A stretch of 64,000 bases of DNA from Paramecium sonneborni (lineage: Eukaryota; Ciliophora; Oligohymenophorea; Peniculida; Parameciidae): contig CAJJDN010000099.1 of the NCBI GenBank assembly GCA_905182985.1, positions 150,040 through 214,039 of the forward strand, given 5' to 3'. Made by a program: the position numbers and the translations under genes. Below, piece after piece: positions 49,474 through 61,827 of the stretch. How positions within the stretch are numbered: the first letter of the stretch is position 1; each line of letters begins with the position of its first letter. The notes beneath the pieces are model-generated. The model was not told where the DNA came from. It worked only from the letters and a program-made list of their open reading frames with translations, and did not search any database.

Positions 49474-49836
49474 CCCTTTAATAATTCTTTTTATTGTTCA
49501 TGTTGAATTACAAAATCTATTAATATATTTATTATCAGTCAAAGCTTGGTTTATTTGTTCGGCTACTTTTTATTTCAGTTATCAATTATCTACTTGTCGC
49601 AGCTTGCCCTTTTTTTTAATTTAATTTACTCGAGACTAACTTAATTATTTTAAAATTTACTCCCATTTTTTTTATTTCTCATATCTTTCATTATCTAAAA
49701 AATGTCAATACTAGTTTGTAATGTATTTTTTCTAATTAATAATATATAAATACTTATCTGACATTTTAAGTTATTCTTAACTTAATTTATGAGATTCTTC
49801 TGATTTCAAAATTTCTGATTATTTTCTTGAATTTGG

Positions 49837-50289
49837 ATGTGGTTGCATAATAAAACCAAACAACCTAAAATATAATTATACTTATTTTACTATTTTGATT
49901 TCTTATTAGCTCCTTTTGGGGATAATTATCTGACATCTTTTTGTCTTTCTCCAAGAGAAAATAAGAGACTGGCATAAGACTTTGAATTTTCTTATTAAGT
50001 TCCTATTTTAGCATTTAATGTTTATTTAAATTTTTATGTAACCTTGGCATCTGGAGATTAAGTGGAATATGATTCTTTTCTTAAGGCTTTATTGATAATA
50101 TTGGAACAATTTGTCAAGTCTTATTTAAATGATATTAATTCTCCAACAGAAGTACTATTCTTAGTACTAATTCATTTAATGAATTCTTACTGCATTTTAT
50201 TATTAAAATTAACATCCTCTTTATATAATTTATTCTTTTAAAGATTATTTAACTAAAGTTATTATTATTCACCCACTGAACTATAATGA
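49837..50289 (+). CDS. Possible cyclin-like ORF overlapping a minus-strand gene
   Basis: ATG 49837 starts MWLHNKTKQPKIQLYLFYYF, and the frame runs 150 codons to TGA 50287. The segment SFLKALLIILEQFVKSYLND followed by LFLVLIHLMNSYCILLL recalls helices of PHO80-type cyclin boxes, but key residues are not clear. The last 118 bp overlap, in antisense, the end of the coiled-coil gene (TGA at 50172), so a terminal intron or shorter end may have been missed. The frame stays open for another 61 codons past the TGA, but that extension mirrors the antisense gene. The stretch 49474-49836 shows nothing. Confidence 0.35.
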
Positions 50290-51562
50290 GCCAAAGGAGA
50301 TATAATTCGATTTTTTTTATTGAGAAAAACATCTTGTCTTCTTTCTCCCTATTAAACATAATTAAGTGATAAATTAAGAGGATATTTTTATGAATTTAAC
50401 AGACTTGTTCGGCTATCTTTACTTAGTGATTATCCTCTATTTTAGGATTACGGATAGAGTATGGGAGAATGACTTTATTATAATTTATTTGTATCCAATA
50501 GTAAATTTGTATTGATTTACAAATACTTTTAAGTTTCTAAAATTTCAATCTATTAATAGAATAGATATTATAGATACATACGTTATTTTGCAATTTCAAA
50601 ATTTCATATTGAAGTTTTGCATTTTCTTATGCTTTGATATTCAATTTTTACATTAAATAAACTAATTTTTCATTCATAGATAATTTGTGAGGTATTAAAT
50701 CATTAGAAAAATCAGTTATATTGTTTAAATCAGCACTTTTTTTTTGTTCAAAAATTTCAATTTTGGATTGCAATAACATATTTTCTTAGACAAGAGTTAA
50801 ATTCTTTTATTTTTATTGAATTAATTCTTGTTCAAATTTTTGATTTTGAGTTTAAAGTTGCAAAATTTAAGTTTGATAGGATTATTCAATAATATTTTTT
50901 TAATCTGTTAATTCTTTAATTTGTTTAGTTAAATCATCTTATATGCTTTTAGGAAAGTTTTAAGTATTATGTTACTTAACAAGTGTTTCCTCAAAAGTAC
51001 TTTGATTTCCATTATTAATAATTAAAGGTTGTTCTATACAAAGTTATTTCTTTACTAAAAAAATATTGATTTGAATTTTTTTACAACTACTGAAGCAACC
51101 ACCTTTTTAAGGAAAGCTAAATTTAGTTAAGTTCTTATTTTGAGGAGCTGGAGGTTCCTACATAATATCTTTAGGACTTTATTAAGAATCAATTCTTTAA
51201 CAATTAGATTCAGATTAACCAGAATTGATACTTTATGGATGAAATTCAACGAATTCAATATATTGTATAGGAAGAGACTCCTAAATTTCTTCTTATTTTT
51301 GATCACTGTATTTTTGATTAGTTTAGAATTCTTAAGACTCATGTAAATTAAGAGGCTAAGAACTAAAGGATTTCGATTCTTTAGTAAAATTGAGTTCTTA
51401 ATTTTCAACATCTGGAATGTTGCTACAAAATTCTTCAAAAGTGTCTAATTCTGGTATCTGAATAATAGTTAAATAGTTCACTTATTGTTAGACTAACTTA
51501 TCTTCATCACAAGATTAGATAATAAGATTAGCTGGCTTTCGTTGTTTGAATAATGGTTACAT
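50172..51562 (-). CDS. Coiled-coil protein, hypothetical (452 aa)
   Basis: ATG 51562 begins MQPLFKQRKPANLIIQSCDE. A single 32-nt intron (GTATGTATCT...TAATAG) near the end gives exactly 453 codons to TGA 50172. Residues 1-180 are acidic and Ser/Gln-rich, with an EPPAPQNK stretch and a Cys cluster (KGGCFSSCKK). Residues 210-340 form a strong coiled coil (KELTDQKNIIEQSYQTQIL). The tail is Ser/Pro/Asn-rich (SPILYPQSQNRGQSLSKDS). No family is recognised. It is probably a structural or adaptor protein. Confidence 0.8.
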
Positions 51563-51622
51563 ATTCAATTTTAAATTGTATTTTCTTAATAATAAAAATA
51601 TCGATAATTTAAATAGTATGTC

Positions 51623-52393
51623 TCATAAACAAATTTTACAAAAGAAATCAGAATCATCTAATTCTCTCTCTTGATAACCTACACATTCGAGATGATACCA
51701 TTAATGACAAGAATCACACTATTTTATATGTATATATTATACTTATACATATTTTCTGTCGGGATTCACCGGTTATTGACAAGAACAGAATTTTTAAAGT
51801 TTTTCTAAACCTTAAAATTATTTTTTTTCCATATCCCAACTTAATCTGTTAAAATAAATAGTGGATTCAATTTCATCAAGATCAATATATTCTTTACATG
51901 TAATAATCTGACATGAGTGTATCACAGTCTAAGCTAAAATGTAATCTTCGTGTTTTGTTTGAAATAACTCTTGATCCGAAACCCATTCATTGCTTTTTGG
52001 ATTAGATTTTATCACTTCACTTTTTCTCATATACCATTATACACGACATAAACATATCAATTTAAGTGTTGTTGGTTCTTTTATTGATATAATTTATTTT
52101 ATGGTTCCTATATAATCTTCATCATGAGCATCTCCACTATTAATCAATACACTCTCTCCCAACTTAATAACTTTTTTCTGAACCTTAATACAATCGTATT
52201 CCTCAAATAAACCTTTAGTTTATTTAGCTATCTTGATAAGTTGCTCCCATTTTTAAGCCTTATATAATTCTCTTAAACTTATCATAGATTGTTTCGAGAT
52301 TTGCTTCTTAGTGATTGTAGAACTCTCTGGCGACTCCTTTTTTAATTTATATTTGTTTCTTATTGCTTTTTTTATCCAGTGAGAATAGTTCAT
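51623..52393 (-). CDS. BAH-PHD chromatin-reader protein (246 aa)
   Basis: ATG 52393 (MNYSHWIKKAIRN) with one 30-nt intron (GTATAAGTAT...AAATAG) gives 247 codons to TGA 51623. A BAH domain occupies about residues 70-185: VIKLGESVLINSGD, DEDYIGTIKQI, LKLICLCRVQWYMR, ILAQTVIHSCQIITCKEYID and IYFNRLSWDM. A PHD finger follows at once: KFCSCQQPVNP, the spliced KYCDSCHQWYHLECVG and FFCKICL, with the Cys4-His-Cys3 spacing. BAH-PHD proteins (for example plant SHL/EBS) read histone marks, the BAH typically H3K27me3 and the PHD H3K4me. In a ciliate a role in silencing or in programmed DNA elimination is a reasonable inference, not shown here. Confidence 0.9.
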
Positions 52394-52442
52394 ATTTATT
52401 TTTAGATCAGATATTTATTTGATTATACTTTAATTAAAAAAT

Positions 52443-55326
52443 TCAATTGGATATACAACACTTTTCTGACTCTTTTATTATATCCTAATCTTTAAATTAA
52501 GGTGAACTGAACTAACTCTTTTCATTCTCTTTTTAACTCAATTCTGTATTTATATTCTTTTTACCACTCTCCAATATGTAAGTCATCTTATTTAAATTAC
52601 TTAAATGTTCTCTAAAATTTAAAATCTTTTAAGCATTCATTTCATCCATTTTTCCATTTTTATGTACTTTTTATTCATCATCCCATTAATTAACTTATTT
52701 TACTGAATCTATTATTTCAGATCGTTTTTCTAAAGCCTTTTTGCAAGTTTCTGTATCTTACAAATATTTTAGATACTTTAAATTCTCAAGCTCATTTTTC
52801 TTTAAATCAGGAGTTTCTAATATAATCTTTTAATTAGATTCTATTGAGTCTTAAAAAAACCTATATTTATATTTTTATATTATTTTACTGTTATGATTTT
52901 GATTAATTATTAGAGATTTTATTTTATTATTAAACCTTGACATTTTATTATTAAACCTTAACATGTTATTCTTAACAAAGTTAAGACTCATTATTAATAA
53001 CCTCTATTGTCTATATATCATTTGTATTATCAAATAACTTTCTAAATGTAGTTTTTGGTTGTTTAATTATATCAGAACAAATCTATTATCCTTCCTCTGT
53101 TTTATTTACAGTTCTTTCAATTGATTATTTCATTTATCCACTAGCAGGACTATGAGGAGTTGATTTTGGTGAATTTTACAAACTCATTTAATTTTCCTTG
53201 AAATCTTAAGATTCTATTAATTATAATTATTTTGTCTCTCCAAGTAGATTTTATTTAACTTTAGATTCTTAATCTATTATATTCATAAACAAATCTTTAT
53301 CCTCAAAAGAAACATAAAGATAGTTATTTTTTTATTTTTATTATTTTTACTCACTTACTTAATTCATATTATCAACATTATCTCTTGAATTTGAATTTTA
53401 TTGTCTCTCTGATAAATCTGGTTAAGTTTCAATTCCACCACTGAAATTTGTTCTTATTCTCTATTAAATTATCAACTATTACTAAGGCATATCAAAATTA
53501 TCATTCTTTTTTACAGAAGAAATTTATTAAACATTTTTTTGAATATTATTTTGAATTAATTATCGTTTCTCATCTTATAATTAATAGCTAAAATATAAAC
53601 TAATTAATTTACGTTGCTGCAATTAAAGCCATAATAGGCTTAATATCTGGATTTACTAACTATTTAAGTCCTATTGTTATTTAAAGCATAGATTATGTAA
53701 ATTCATTCATCTTCATTAATTCAATTTAATGATTATCCATTATTTTTTAAAATGGCTCCATTTTTATAGTTTTTAATACAGCATTCCAATTATTTTCTAT
53801 ATCCTATTAGATATTACTTGCCTCTACTTTATGTTATTCTAAAACAAATTATAAGATTTATATTTATTTCAAAGATTCCTACTATTACATTTATAGTGAA
53901 GTTATACAATAATTGCTAACTTCATTCAATAAATTTTAGAGTTATTCTTTAGATTCTTCACATTTTCTCATCTAAACTTCATACCAGTTTTTAATTGTTT
54001 CTATTTAGAATTTCATTTATCCTAAAACTTCTTATCTCAGAGTTTAAGAAGTTTCTAATTTCTTAAGAAATCCACTTAAAATTCTTTCTTTGAATTACAT
54101 TTCAGATAAATTAACATTCCCATTTATTTCAATTAATTTAGATTAAAAGGTTGGTATCTGAGATCCAGAAGATTTAATTTTCAATTAATTTATTTCTAAA
54201 ACAACTTTTCCTTAACTTGCAGCTTCAATTGCACATTGAGAACAAAAATAGGTAAATTTAGAAAATTCTTCTATTTTATACTTAGCTTTTTTATTTCTAT
54301 GATTTGTGCATGTCTTAGTCGGTAATACATTCTCTAAATTATCATCACTTCCAATTAAGGGTGAATATTAACATAGTAATTTTCCTTATTAGAATTTATT
54401 TCCTAAGCTTTCATCAACCTAAATGTCTATTCAATCTTATTACACTCTGCTACTCAATTGAAACTTTAGAATGAAGATAAGTGCTGGGTGTACCAACATT
54501 CAAAATTTTCAAATCATTTTTTCTATCTTAATCCTAAATTATAGCTTTATTACATTGATCCTTGTTAATAGATTTAGATTTGCTATATTCTGTATTTAGA
54601 GTATTCGTAGTTAACTTTGTAGGAGTATAATTTGTAGTCTGTTCTGGTTTCTTAGTAAAATTTTATTTACTATTATAAGATATTGAATTTGTTGAAGAAT
54701 GACTTTATGATTTTAAAGGACATCCCTATTGATATTACTTTATTTAACAAAATGATCCCAATTATTGGTAATTAGATTTTAATTTTTATTCTAGACCATT
54801 TTTAGAATATGGAACTTCTATAATACTATTTTTGATATGTTTTACTTTGATGATCCTAATTAGATGTTACTAAGCTCTCTTACAATTCTTGCGAAAGGGG
54901 AGATTTTTGTATAAATTTTTATTTATGAGATGCATCATTTGCAAAGGATGCTGGTCTTCGTTAATGTTATTCATCGTTTATTTATGATTGATGGATTAAT
55001 GAATTTGGAGATTAACTTCTTTGTCTGTTAAATTTTTCAGAGAACATATCAGTAATAATATTGCTTTAATTTTACATCTATGTGATATTACTTTTTTATG
55101 TATTATTTTGCTATTATGGTTTTTAACATGGTTTAAGTATATTTTTGTTATACCTATGTGAAGGTGATTCTTCTTTATGTGCTTCACAGCTTAACTTATT
55201 ATTGGCATTTTATTGTTCTGGCATTTGGTTTGAGAATTTTAACTTATCTTATTTCGAAGAAAATTATTGGGTCAAAAATTGCTGTGTTTGATGTTGTTTA
55301 AGCAGATGCTACATTTATATTGACAT
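52443..55326 (-). CDS. Large B-box-like zinc-finger and coiled-coil protein (about 900 aa)
   Basis: ATG 55326 starts MSIQMQHLLKQHQTQQFLTQ, a Gln/Ser-rich N-terminus. Introns of 28 nt (GTAAGAGAGC...ATTAG), one near 54430, one near 53590 and 28 nt (GTAAAATAAT...ATAG) link the frames to TGA 52443. Around residue 320 a B-box-like zinc motif reads TCTNHRNKK then FTYFCSQCAIEAASQGK. A coiled coil of about 200 residues follows (LSGFLKKLETSQTLRQEVLG onward), as in TRIM-type proteins but without RING. The C-terminal third is acidic, Ser/Gln-rich and partly coiled. An ATG at 54974 also opens a long frame, but the upstream codons in the other frame are clearly coding, so it is a shadow. Function unknown; probably a scaffold. 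Confidence 0.7.
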
Positions 55327-55620
55327 TTCTTTGACAGAATTTCAAATTCAATTTCTAAATTTAATAATACAAACTAATAATCTTAATTATATATAAAATA
55401 TTAAGCAGCAAGCGATACTTTTATTTAGGCATTAAATATATTATTTGAATTCTATAATATATTCAATTTAATAACTAATTTTCATATACGTTATAGTAAT
55501 TATCAATTTATAGTGGAATCTAATATACTCAATACTTTAGAACTCGTATACTGATATGTTGAAAATTAAGAAATTTTAAATTATCATTAACATATGTAGG
55601 ATTTATATAATAATATAATT

Positions 55621-56133
55621 ATGATTGATTAGGACATCCAATTTTATTATTTCGTAGAGCAGCCTATTTCATTTCTTGAAATCTTAAACTAACCTCTAAT
55701 CTAAAGAGAGTCTAAAATAGCTTACTTAAAAATGAAATATACTAAATAGTCTAATAGATATAATGAACTGAGAATTTCTACCTAACAAAATCATTAATAT
55801 GACAGCCTAATGATAAATTTCAATATTGAAAGCCCCCTTTTTAAAGTGAAATAGAAATTTGATTACAATCATAATAATCTCACAATTCATTCTCAAATCA
55901 TCACTTAACAGGCTACTCCAAAATCATCACGATCTACTAGTCCTCTTAAGAGTGTTTATTTAAGCTCTAGTTTAGTAGCACGCAGATAATTTATTGGTTA
56001 TGTATAGTAAAAGAGATCACCTGACCTTTATGAGCTTCACAAATAGAGAACCAAAAAAGGAATAAACAAGAAAGCCGATTTTTCAACTCTTATCTCGAAA
56101 ACAACATATCATTTATCAAAATACGGTATTTGA
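55621..56133 (+). CDS. Hypothetical basic Ser-rich protein (170 aa)
   Basis: One intronless frame of 171 codons runs from ATG 55621 (MIDQDIQFYYFVEQPISFLE) to TGA 56131. The C-terminal half is Ser/Thr/Lys-rich (TPKSSRSTSPLKSVY) with possible SP phosphorylation sites. No motif is recognised. It is divergent from the B-box gene, whose start lies 295 bp upstream. Confidence 0.7.
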
Positions 56134-57191
56134 TTACTCATTTAAATATATTTATAAATCATTAAAAAGAATTAAATTGGTAATCGCCCTTTAATAATTA
56201 AATTACACAATTGATTATATTATAGAATATTTTAATTAATTATCATTAGTTTTTTAATTTGGTAACAAATGTATAAATGAGACTTAAGAGACTCTTATCT
56301 AATCATCTTCAAAAATATTATATCATCAAAATTAAAATTATTAAGAAACAATTTTATAAATTTATTTTTTTTCTTTTATTTTCTATAATTCATCTATATT
56401 CTATTTGATGTAACTTTTTTAATAGACAATATAGATCCCATGAATTATAAAAATGTTAATACAGGTTAAATGTCTCGTTTATATAATATTAGATTATGAA
56501 AATTTAATTTTTTATTTAAATGAAAAAGCTCAGAAGTTGAATTTAAAATAAAGAATTTAATTTAAGTTCATAAAAAATAGCTAACCAAGAAATTTATCTT
56601 TTTAATTAAAAAAATGACTACAAAGATTAAATATGATTTATTAATTATTTCAAACACCAAATTTAACTATTTAAATAATAAAGTAGTAATTTAATGAATG
56701 AAGTTAATTAGTAAAACTAAAAAAATGACATTTAGAGACCTAGTAAATGTACTACGCTACTAATTTCGACCTAATTATGGATCAATTTTAACTTATTTTT
56801 GTAATTTACTTATTTGATAATAAATTTCTTTTTAATTTAAATGCTTTTTTATGATTATTTTTGAAATATCAAAATAATAAGTTAAATTATTAAAAATTAT
56901 TAGTTTATAGTTAATAAATCTCTTCAAGCTCTAAAAATTATTTTCTGTTTTAGAAAATTGTCTTTTAAAACTGTTTTCAACTTAATTAGTGTTGAAAATT
57001 TGATTCTAACAACTGAAATCTCAAATAAGTTGTTAGGATATTTTTTTTACAAATCTAATGATTAGCCTTAACGTGTTCATGTGTCAAGAATTTAAAAAAA
57101 ACCATTTTTCATTTCTAGACAATATACAAAAAAATCTGTAAGAAAATATTAAAATTTGTATTAAAATAAAAATTAATTCAAAAACCAACCT
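56134..57191. other. Intergenic A+T-rich stretch
   Basis: About 1 kb with no convincing frame on either strand. It is made of A- and T-rich tracts and lacks the Gln-coded TAA/TAG pattern in a polar frame that marks genes here. Confidence 0.5.
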
Positions 57192-57532
57192 TCAAAGATT
57201 AAAATTTAAATATACTCTTTCGTAATACCTTTCTTTGAATTTTACTGATATCTTCTGTTTAATATTGAGAATTTTTAATACTATAAAAAGAGTTAAAAAT
57301 ATTTATTTTTTTAGATAATAAATGTTCATTTTTTTTGTTTAAGATTCCCCCGCATTATCTTTTAACTTTTTTTCTTAATTTTCAGATTATATTTCATCAT
57401 CTTAACTATTTCTATCTTATGTACCTTCTTAAGATATACCAAAAATTTATTATTCTACAATTATTCTTTCTGCTTTTTTTTCAATTATATTTTCAACTTT
57501 AATATTATTTTAAACATAATTAAGTAAAGCAT
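57192..57532 (-). CDS. Small acidic protein, hypothetical
   Basis: ATG 57532 with a possible 19-nt intron (GTTTAAAATA...AAAG) reads MLYLIIENIIEKKAERIIVE, followed by a strongly polar stretch (EGTQDRNSQDDEIQSENQEK). It ends in a basic segment and TGA 57192. With this intron the total is one base out of frame, so one boundary is wrong. It starts 21 bp from the start of the + gene at 57553, a tight divergent pair. Confidence 0.4.
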
Positions 57533-57552
57533 TTTAATTAAATTTGACTGGT

Positions 57553-58029
57553 ATGGCTGAAGAAGAACACTAATAAAAAAAAACCTGAATCAGAACGAAA
57601 GCAACAATAGAAGCAGATTATAAAAGTCATAATCAAAAAAACTCCACGATAAAAACCAAACTGTCTTAAACTCAAACCAAAAATTAACAATAATATTTTA
57701 GACTAAGCTTTATCATTTTTAAATTACTAGGAAAAAAGTACAGAATTAATGCAAATGTTTGTAATACAACTACTTGTACATAGATAAAAGGATTATTAAT
57801 GATAGTATAAATTTTATCAGGTTAAAGAAGCTATCCTAATTGATCTCTTCGTATAAATAAAAAATAATTTTAATCTTAGAGATTAGATCACTTTAATAAA
57901 AAGAATAAGAATTGGCTTAGGAAAGAAAATAAGATTTCTCTGAGATTTTAGTTAATGTGATATACTGAGAAAAAAAACTACAGATTTTTTAGGATATTTA
58001 ATAAAGATAGAAAATGTAAAAAATTATGA
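57553..58029 (+). CDS. Small basic protein, hypothetical, poly-A frameshift
   Basis: ATG 57553 reads MAEEEHQQ. At a run of nine A (about 57585) the frame must shift by one base to reach KPESERKQQQKQIIKVIIKK and ILDQALSFLNYQEKSTELMQ. Introns of 30 nt (GTACATAGAT...GATAG), 29 nt (GTATAAATAA...CTTAG) and 27 nt (GTGATATACT...ACAG) then carry it to TGA 58027-58029. Total length is consistent with exactly one extra A in the run. No family is recognised. Confidence 0.4.
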
Positions 58030-58159
58030 AGTAATTAAAATAGTATGTTAGATGAATCTATTGAATGAAACTTGATTTAATTAAGATGTTTTGAGAACAA
58101 TTTGAGTATCGTTATAAATTTTGTTTAAATTAATTTAGTCTAAATTATTAATAACTAAT

Positions 58160-61152
58160 ATGTAAATAGCTACTAATTATGATAGTGAGCCATTCTCATT
58201 GATAAACACTAAAAGATAAATATTTGGTGGAGATTCGGATATAAAAATGAAATAATATTTTCAAAGAAGTCGTTCTATTGAAGAGATTGATTAAATGATG
58301 GATGATCAGGACAAAAGTGCTAAGTATTGTAAATTAATTAGAAATAGACCATCATGTTTTAATTTACGTAAAGCTAAGAGTAACTATAAGCCACCAACTA
58401 TAAATATTCAAAATATTAAAAGTGATAAACGTGAAACATATATTTTTGAGAATCTGAATTTAGATTAGAAAGAGCCAGGGTATAAGTTGATACAAATAGA
58501 ATAGATTTAATCCAGTTTGGAAGAAGGGTAGTTTGAAGATAATAAGATTAGTAGCTAGATTTCTATATCAATTGAAGACGAAAGCAGAAACCTTAAAGTT
58601 AAAAATGATGAATCATCATATATTTGAATATATAGATGATAAAGCAAGTGATTTTAATGAATTCAAATCAGAAAAGACAATATATGATAATTCCCTTAAG
58701 AATATTTTGTGTAGAAATCTTAAGAAGATGATTAGTTTTTTTTCAATATTAAAAGCGATTTTAGAATTCTTGTTTAATAGAATAGGAGTGATATATCCTG
58801 AGAGCACATTTAAAATTATATGGGATTCTATAGTGGTATGTTTTATAGTAATCAATATATTTTTCATTCCAATGTCCTTGAGTTTTGAGTTAGATAAATC
58901 AAGCACATTAGTATGGCTTTTTTTTGAAACTATTCCTAGCTACATTTTCATAGCTGAAATAATTCTAAATTTTAATACTGCATATTATAGTCATGGAGTT
59001 ATTCATTCAACAAGGAAAGAAATATTTCATCATTATGTTTCTGAAAATTTCTGGTGGGATTTAATGATATCAATACCATATGTATTATCTCAATTAGATA
59101 TTCCATATATACAATTTGTTTTATTGTTAAGAATTACAAGAGTGAAATCAATGGTTTAAAATGTGGAGGATTTATTGAATGCAAAAGAATCTGTATAGGC
59201 AGCTGTAGAATTATCTAAATTAGTTTATTTTATTATTTTTGTAGCTCATATGTGTAGTTGTGCTTGGCATCTACTAGGTAAAATTGAAGTAGATGTTTAT
59301 GGGGATAATAATTCATGGTTAGTTCATTATGGCTATTATGATGAACCTTGGCATAATAGATATATCGTAAGCTTATATTGGAGTGTGATAACAACACTTA
59401 CAGTTGGTTATGGTGATATTGTTCCTTAGACTTCAATTGAATAATTATTTGTAGTTATTATTGCTATGATTATTTGTGGAGTATTTGGATATTCTATTTC
59501 TACTATTGGAGAAATTCTCAAAAATTTAGAAGAAAAAAAAGGCTAATTCAAATAATTAATGAAAGAAGTCAATTCTTATATTAAAGAAAAAGAATTAAAT
59601 TTATAATTATCTTTAAAAGTTAGAAAATATTTTGAATTCTATTATTAAACCTAACAATCATAAAAACGCTCTTATTAAACCTTACTTAATAATCTAAATG
59701 ATTAATTAAAATAAGAAATTATGATAGACCTTTATTAAAAGGTTCTTATCTAAAGCAAATTTATTAAGGATACATTCAATGATACTTTAATTAGTGGACT
59801 TTGTTAAAAAGTATAGTAAGAAAACTTTGGACCTGGAGATGATATTATTGATATTAAAAATAAAAGTGAAAAAAAATTGATTTTTGTATTAAATGGGTAA
59901 GTAGACAGTTATTTTCATATGTAAGGAATTCCAAAAGAAACATAGCATCTTGAAACTCAAGGCAAATATTCTCGTACTTATAAAAAAGGAGATATTATAG
60001 GGGAATTTGAATTTATCACTAATAATGATTATTCTGTTTAATATAAGGCAGTTAAACTTACATAGGTTGCCTTTATCAATAGATAAGATTTATTAGAAAT
60101 CATAATCTAAGATAAGGATCAGTTATATAAATTCTAAAAACTTAATGATTCTCTAACTTATTCTTAAACACTTGGTAGAACTTGCGAAATTTGCAAATGG
60201 ACGCATTTATATTAGAAGTAATTATAGAATAGTTTTATTTTATTTAAATTTTAGTTGTCCATTTACATTCTATTAGCCAAATATATGGAAAATAGTTCGA
60301 CAATCTTCTGCGTCTGTGAATATCAAACGAATCTCTTTTGAACGAAAGTCTCGTAAAAAGTACAAAACTATCTCAAATTCACCTGCAACTATTGAATTCA
60401 TCCTAAATTTCATGTAAAAACATAATTTTATATCAGAAGAGTAAATTTATTATCATATTTTAAGACTTTTCTATAGTAAAAGATTTTAAAGATATGGAGT
60501 CAATATTAATTATAAAATTAGTTAGAGAGAGATATAGGAAATAAGTTCAGGTTCTTCTTAAATTTCAAGTAGCAGTGATTCACAATCTGAACCTAATATT
60601 AATGAATCAGCTAAAAATAAACGAACTTCTTTATAATCTTAAAATGAAAAAATAGACAAATTTGAACGTTTAAGAACTACCTTAAATATGAAAGAAAGTG
60701 CGCAAAACAACGTATTAAAACCTATCTTGTAGAAAATGAATTCTATTGGTTAATATATACGTGAAGATTCAGCTAATTAAAATTCACTTCCTAATATTAA
60801 ATTGTTTCCTTAAATATATAAGAAAAAATCGTCAATTTCAAATATTAAAGCTGTTTCCAAAATTGATAACAGTGGAGCAAATGAAGTTGAAACTAATAAA
60901 GACACATTGAAATTATTCGAAATTTAAAAGGGACCTGACAATTATGATAATATCGATCTTATGATGTAAGAAGATAATGGTTTTTATCCTAAATTTAATG
61001 TTTTCAAAGTTATTGAAAACTATAATAACTATAGAATTAAAAAATTAGCTTTAAGAAAAAGATAATTTCAAGGGTAGTTAAAATCAAAAAAATCACAAAG
61101 ATAATTAAATATAAAACTCATATCTCCTCGTTTATCATAACAAATAATTTGA
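58160..61152 (+). CDS. Cyclic-nucleotide-gated-type K+ channel (EAG/CNG/HCN superfamily), 976 aa
   Basis: ATG 58160 with introns of 25 nt (GTATAAGTTG...AATAG) and 37 nt (GTAATTATAG...TTTAG) gives exactly 977 codons to TGA 61150. A disordered N-terminus leads into six membrane segments: TFKIIWDSIVVCFIVINIFF (S1), a weakly charged S4 ([14 protein letters not shown]) and S5. The pore has filter LTVGYGDI near residue 405, which marks K+ selectivity, and S6 follows. A C-linker (VRKYFEFYYQ) and a cNMP-binding domain (KGDIIGEFEFITNNDY) come next, then a Cys/His segment (TCEICKWTHLYQNCP) common in ciliate channels, and a long Ser/Asn-rich tail. Paramecium uses many such channels in ciliary excitability. 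Whether cNMP truly binds is open. Confidence 0.92.
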
Positions 61153-61827
61153 AATAGAATATAAATTTTATTAAACAATAAACTTTTCAAAATTTTGTAA
61201 TAATATAAAATACAATAATTTCAGACCAATCATTCTTATTTATTAAATTATATTAATAAACCCATTTCAAATCTAAATTAACAAATAGTACTTCTATCAT
61301 CTTCATAAATATTTCATAAATAAATAATTTATTAAGATAAAATTATCAAATAATCAATATGAATACTTTAACTTAATATATTAAATATGATTGATATTAT
61401 TATTATGTTTTTCATTATTGTATTATTAAGGAAATGTGAGAAATGACATTTATATAAGAAGAAATTAAATTAAAATAATTAATTTGATATTCATTTTTAA
61501 AATATTAGTAAATACCTTTGAAGATGGGATAAATGAATATAGATTGTATTATACAAATTGGGATAGAGAGCTCAAAAAGCTAGAATTATCAAATATTTAG
61601 TTTTCACAAAAATCCTACTGCTGGAAGTATTTCTAGGAATCTCTTACTTTTGGCACTTCAAGCCTCATATAAAATGTAGGCAAATACACCAATAATTAAA
61701 TTTATTATAACAATTATCAATAAATTTATTAATATATTAAAATAAACTGAATTATGTATAAAATCTAAAGGGAATGAATAAAAGTGCCAGTATATTTGAT
61801 ACAAGTATTTGAAGAAAAAAAAAAATA
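61153..61827. other. Intergenic, convergent 3' ends
   Basis: These 675 bp lie between the stops of two convergent genes. The region is A+T-rich with no coding frame of note on either strand. Confidence 0.5.

Noticed and set aside
50290..50472. Read-through of TGA 50287 as selenocysteine or a 21st amino acid in the cyclin-like ORF
   Set aside because: The downstream codons are the antisense of a well-supported minus-strand gene, and no other gene here needs TGA decoding.
51127..51438. Minus-strand ORF MKNFVATFQMLKIKNS and its + strand partner at 51140-51346
   Set aside because: Both are shadows of the coiled-coil gene at 50172-51562, whose frame has the polar Gln/Ser/Glu composition and exact spliced length.
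54972..54974. ATG opening a long frame (MNNINEDQHPLQ) as the start of the B-box gene
   Set aside because: The upstream codons in another frame are clearly coding (from ATG 55326) and join after a 28-nt intron, so this is a shadow start.
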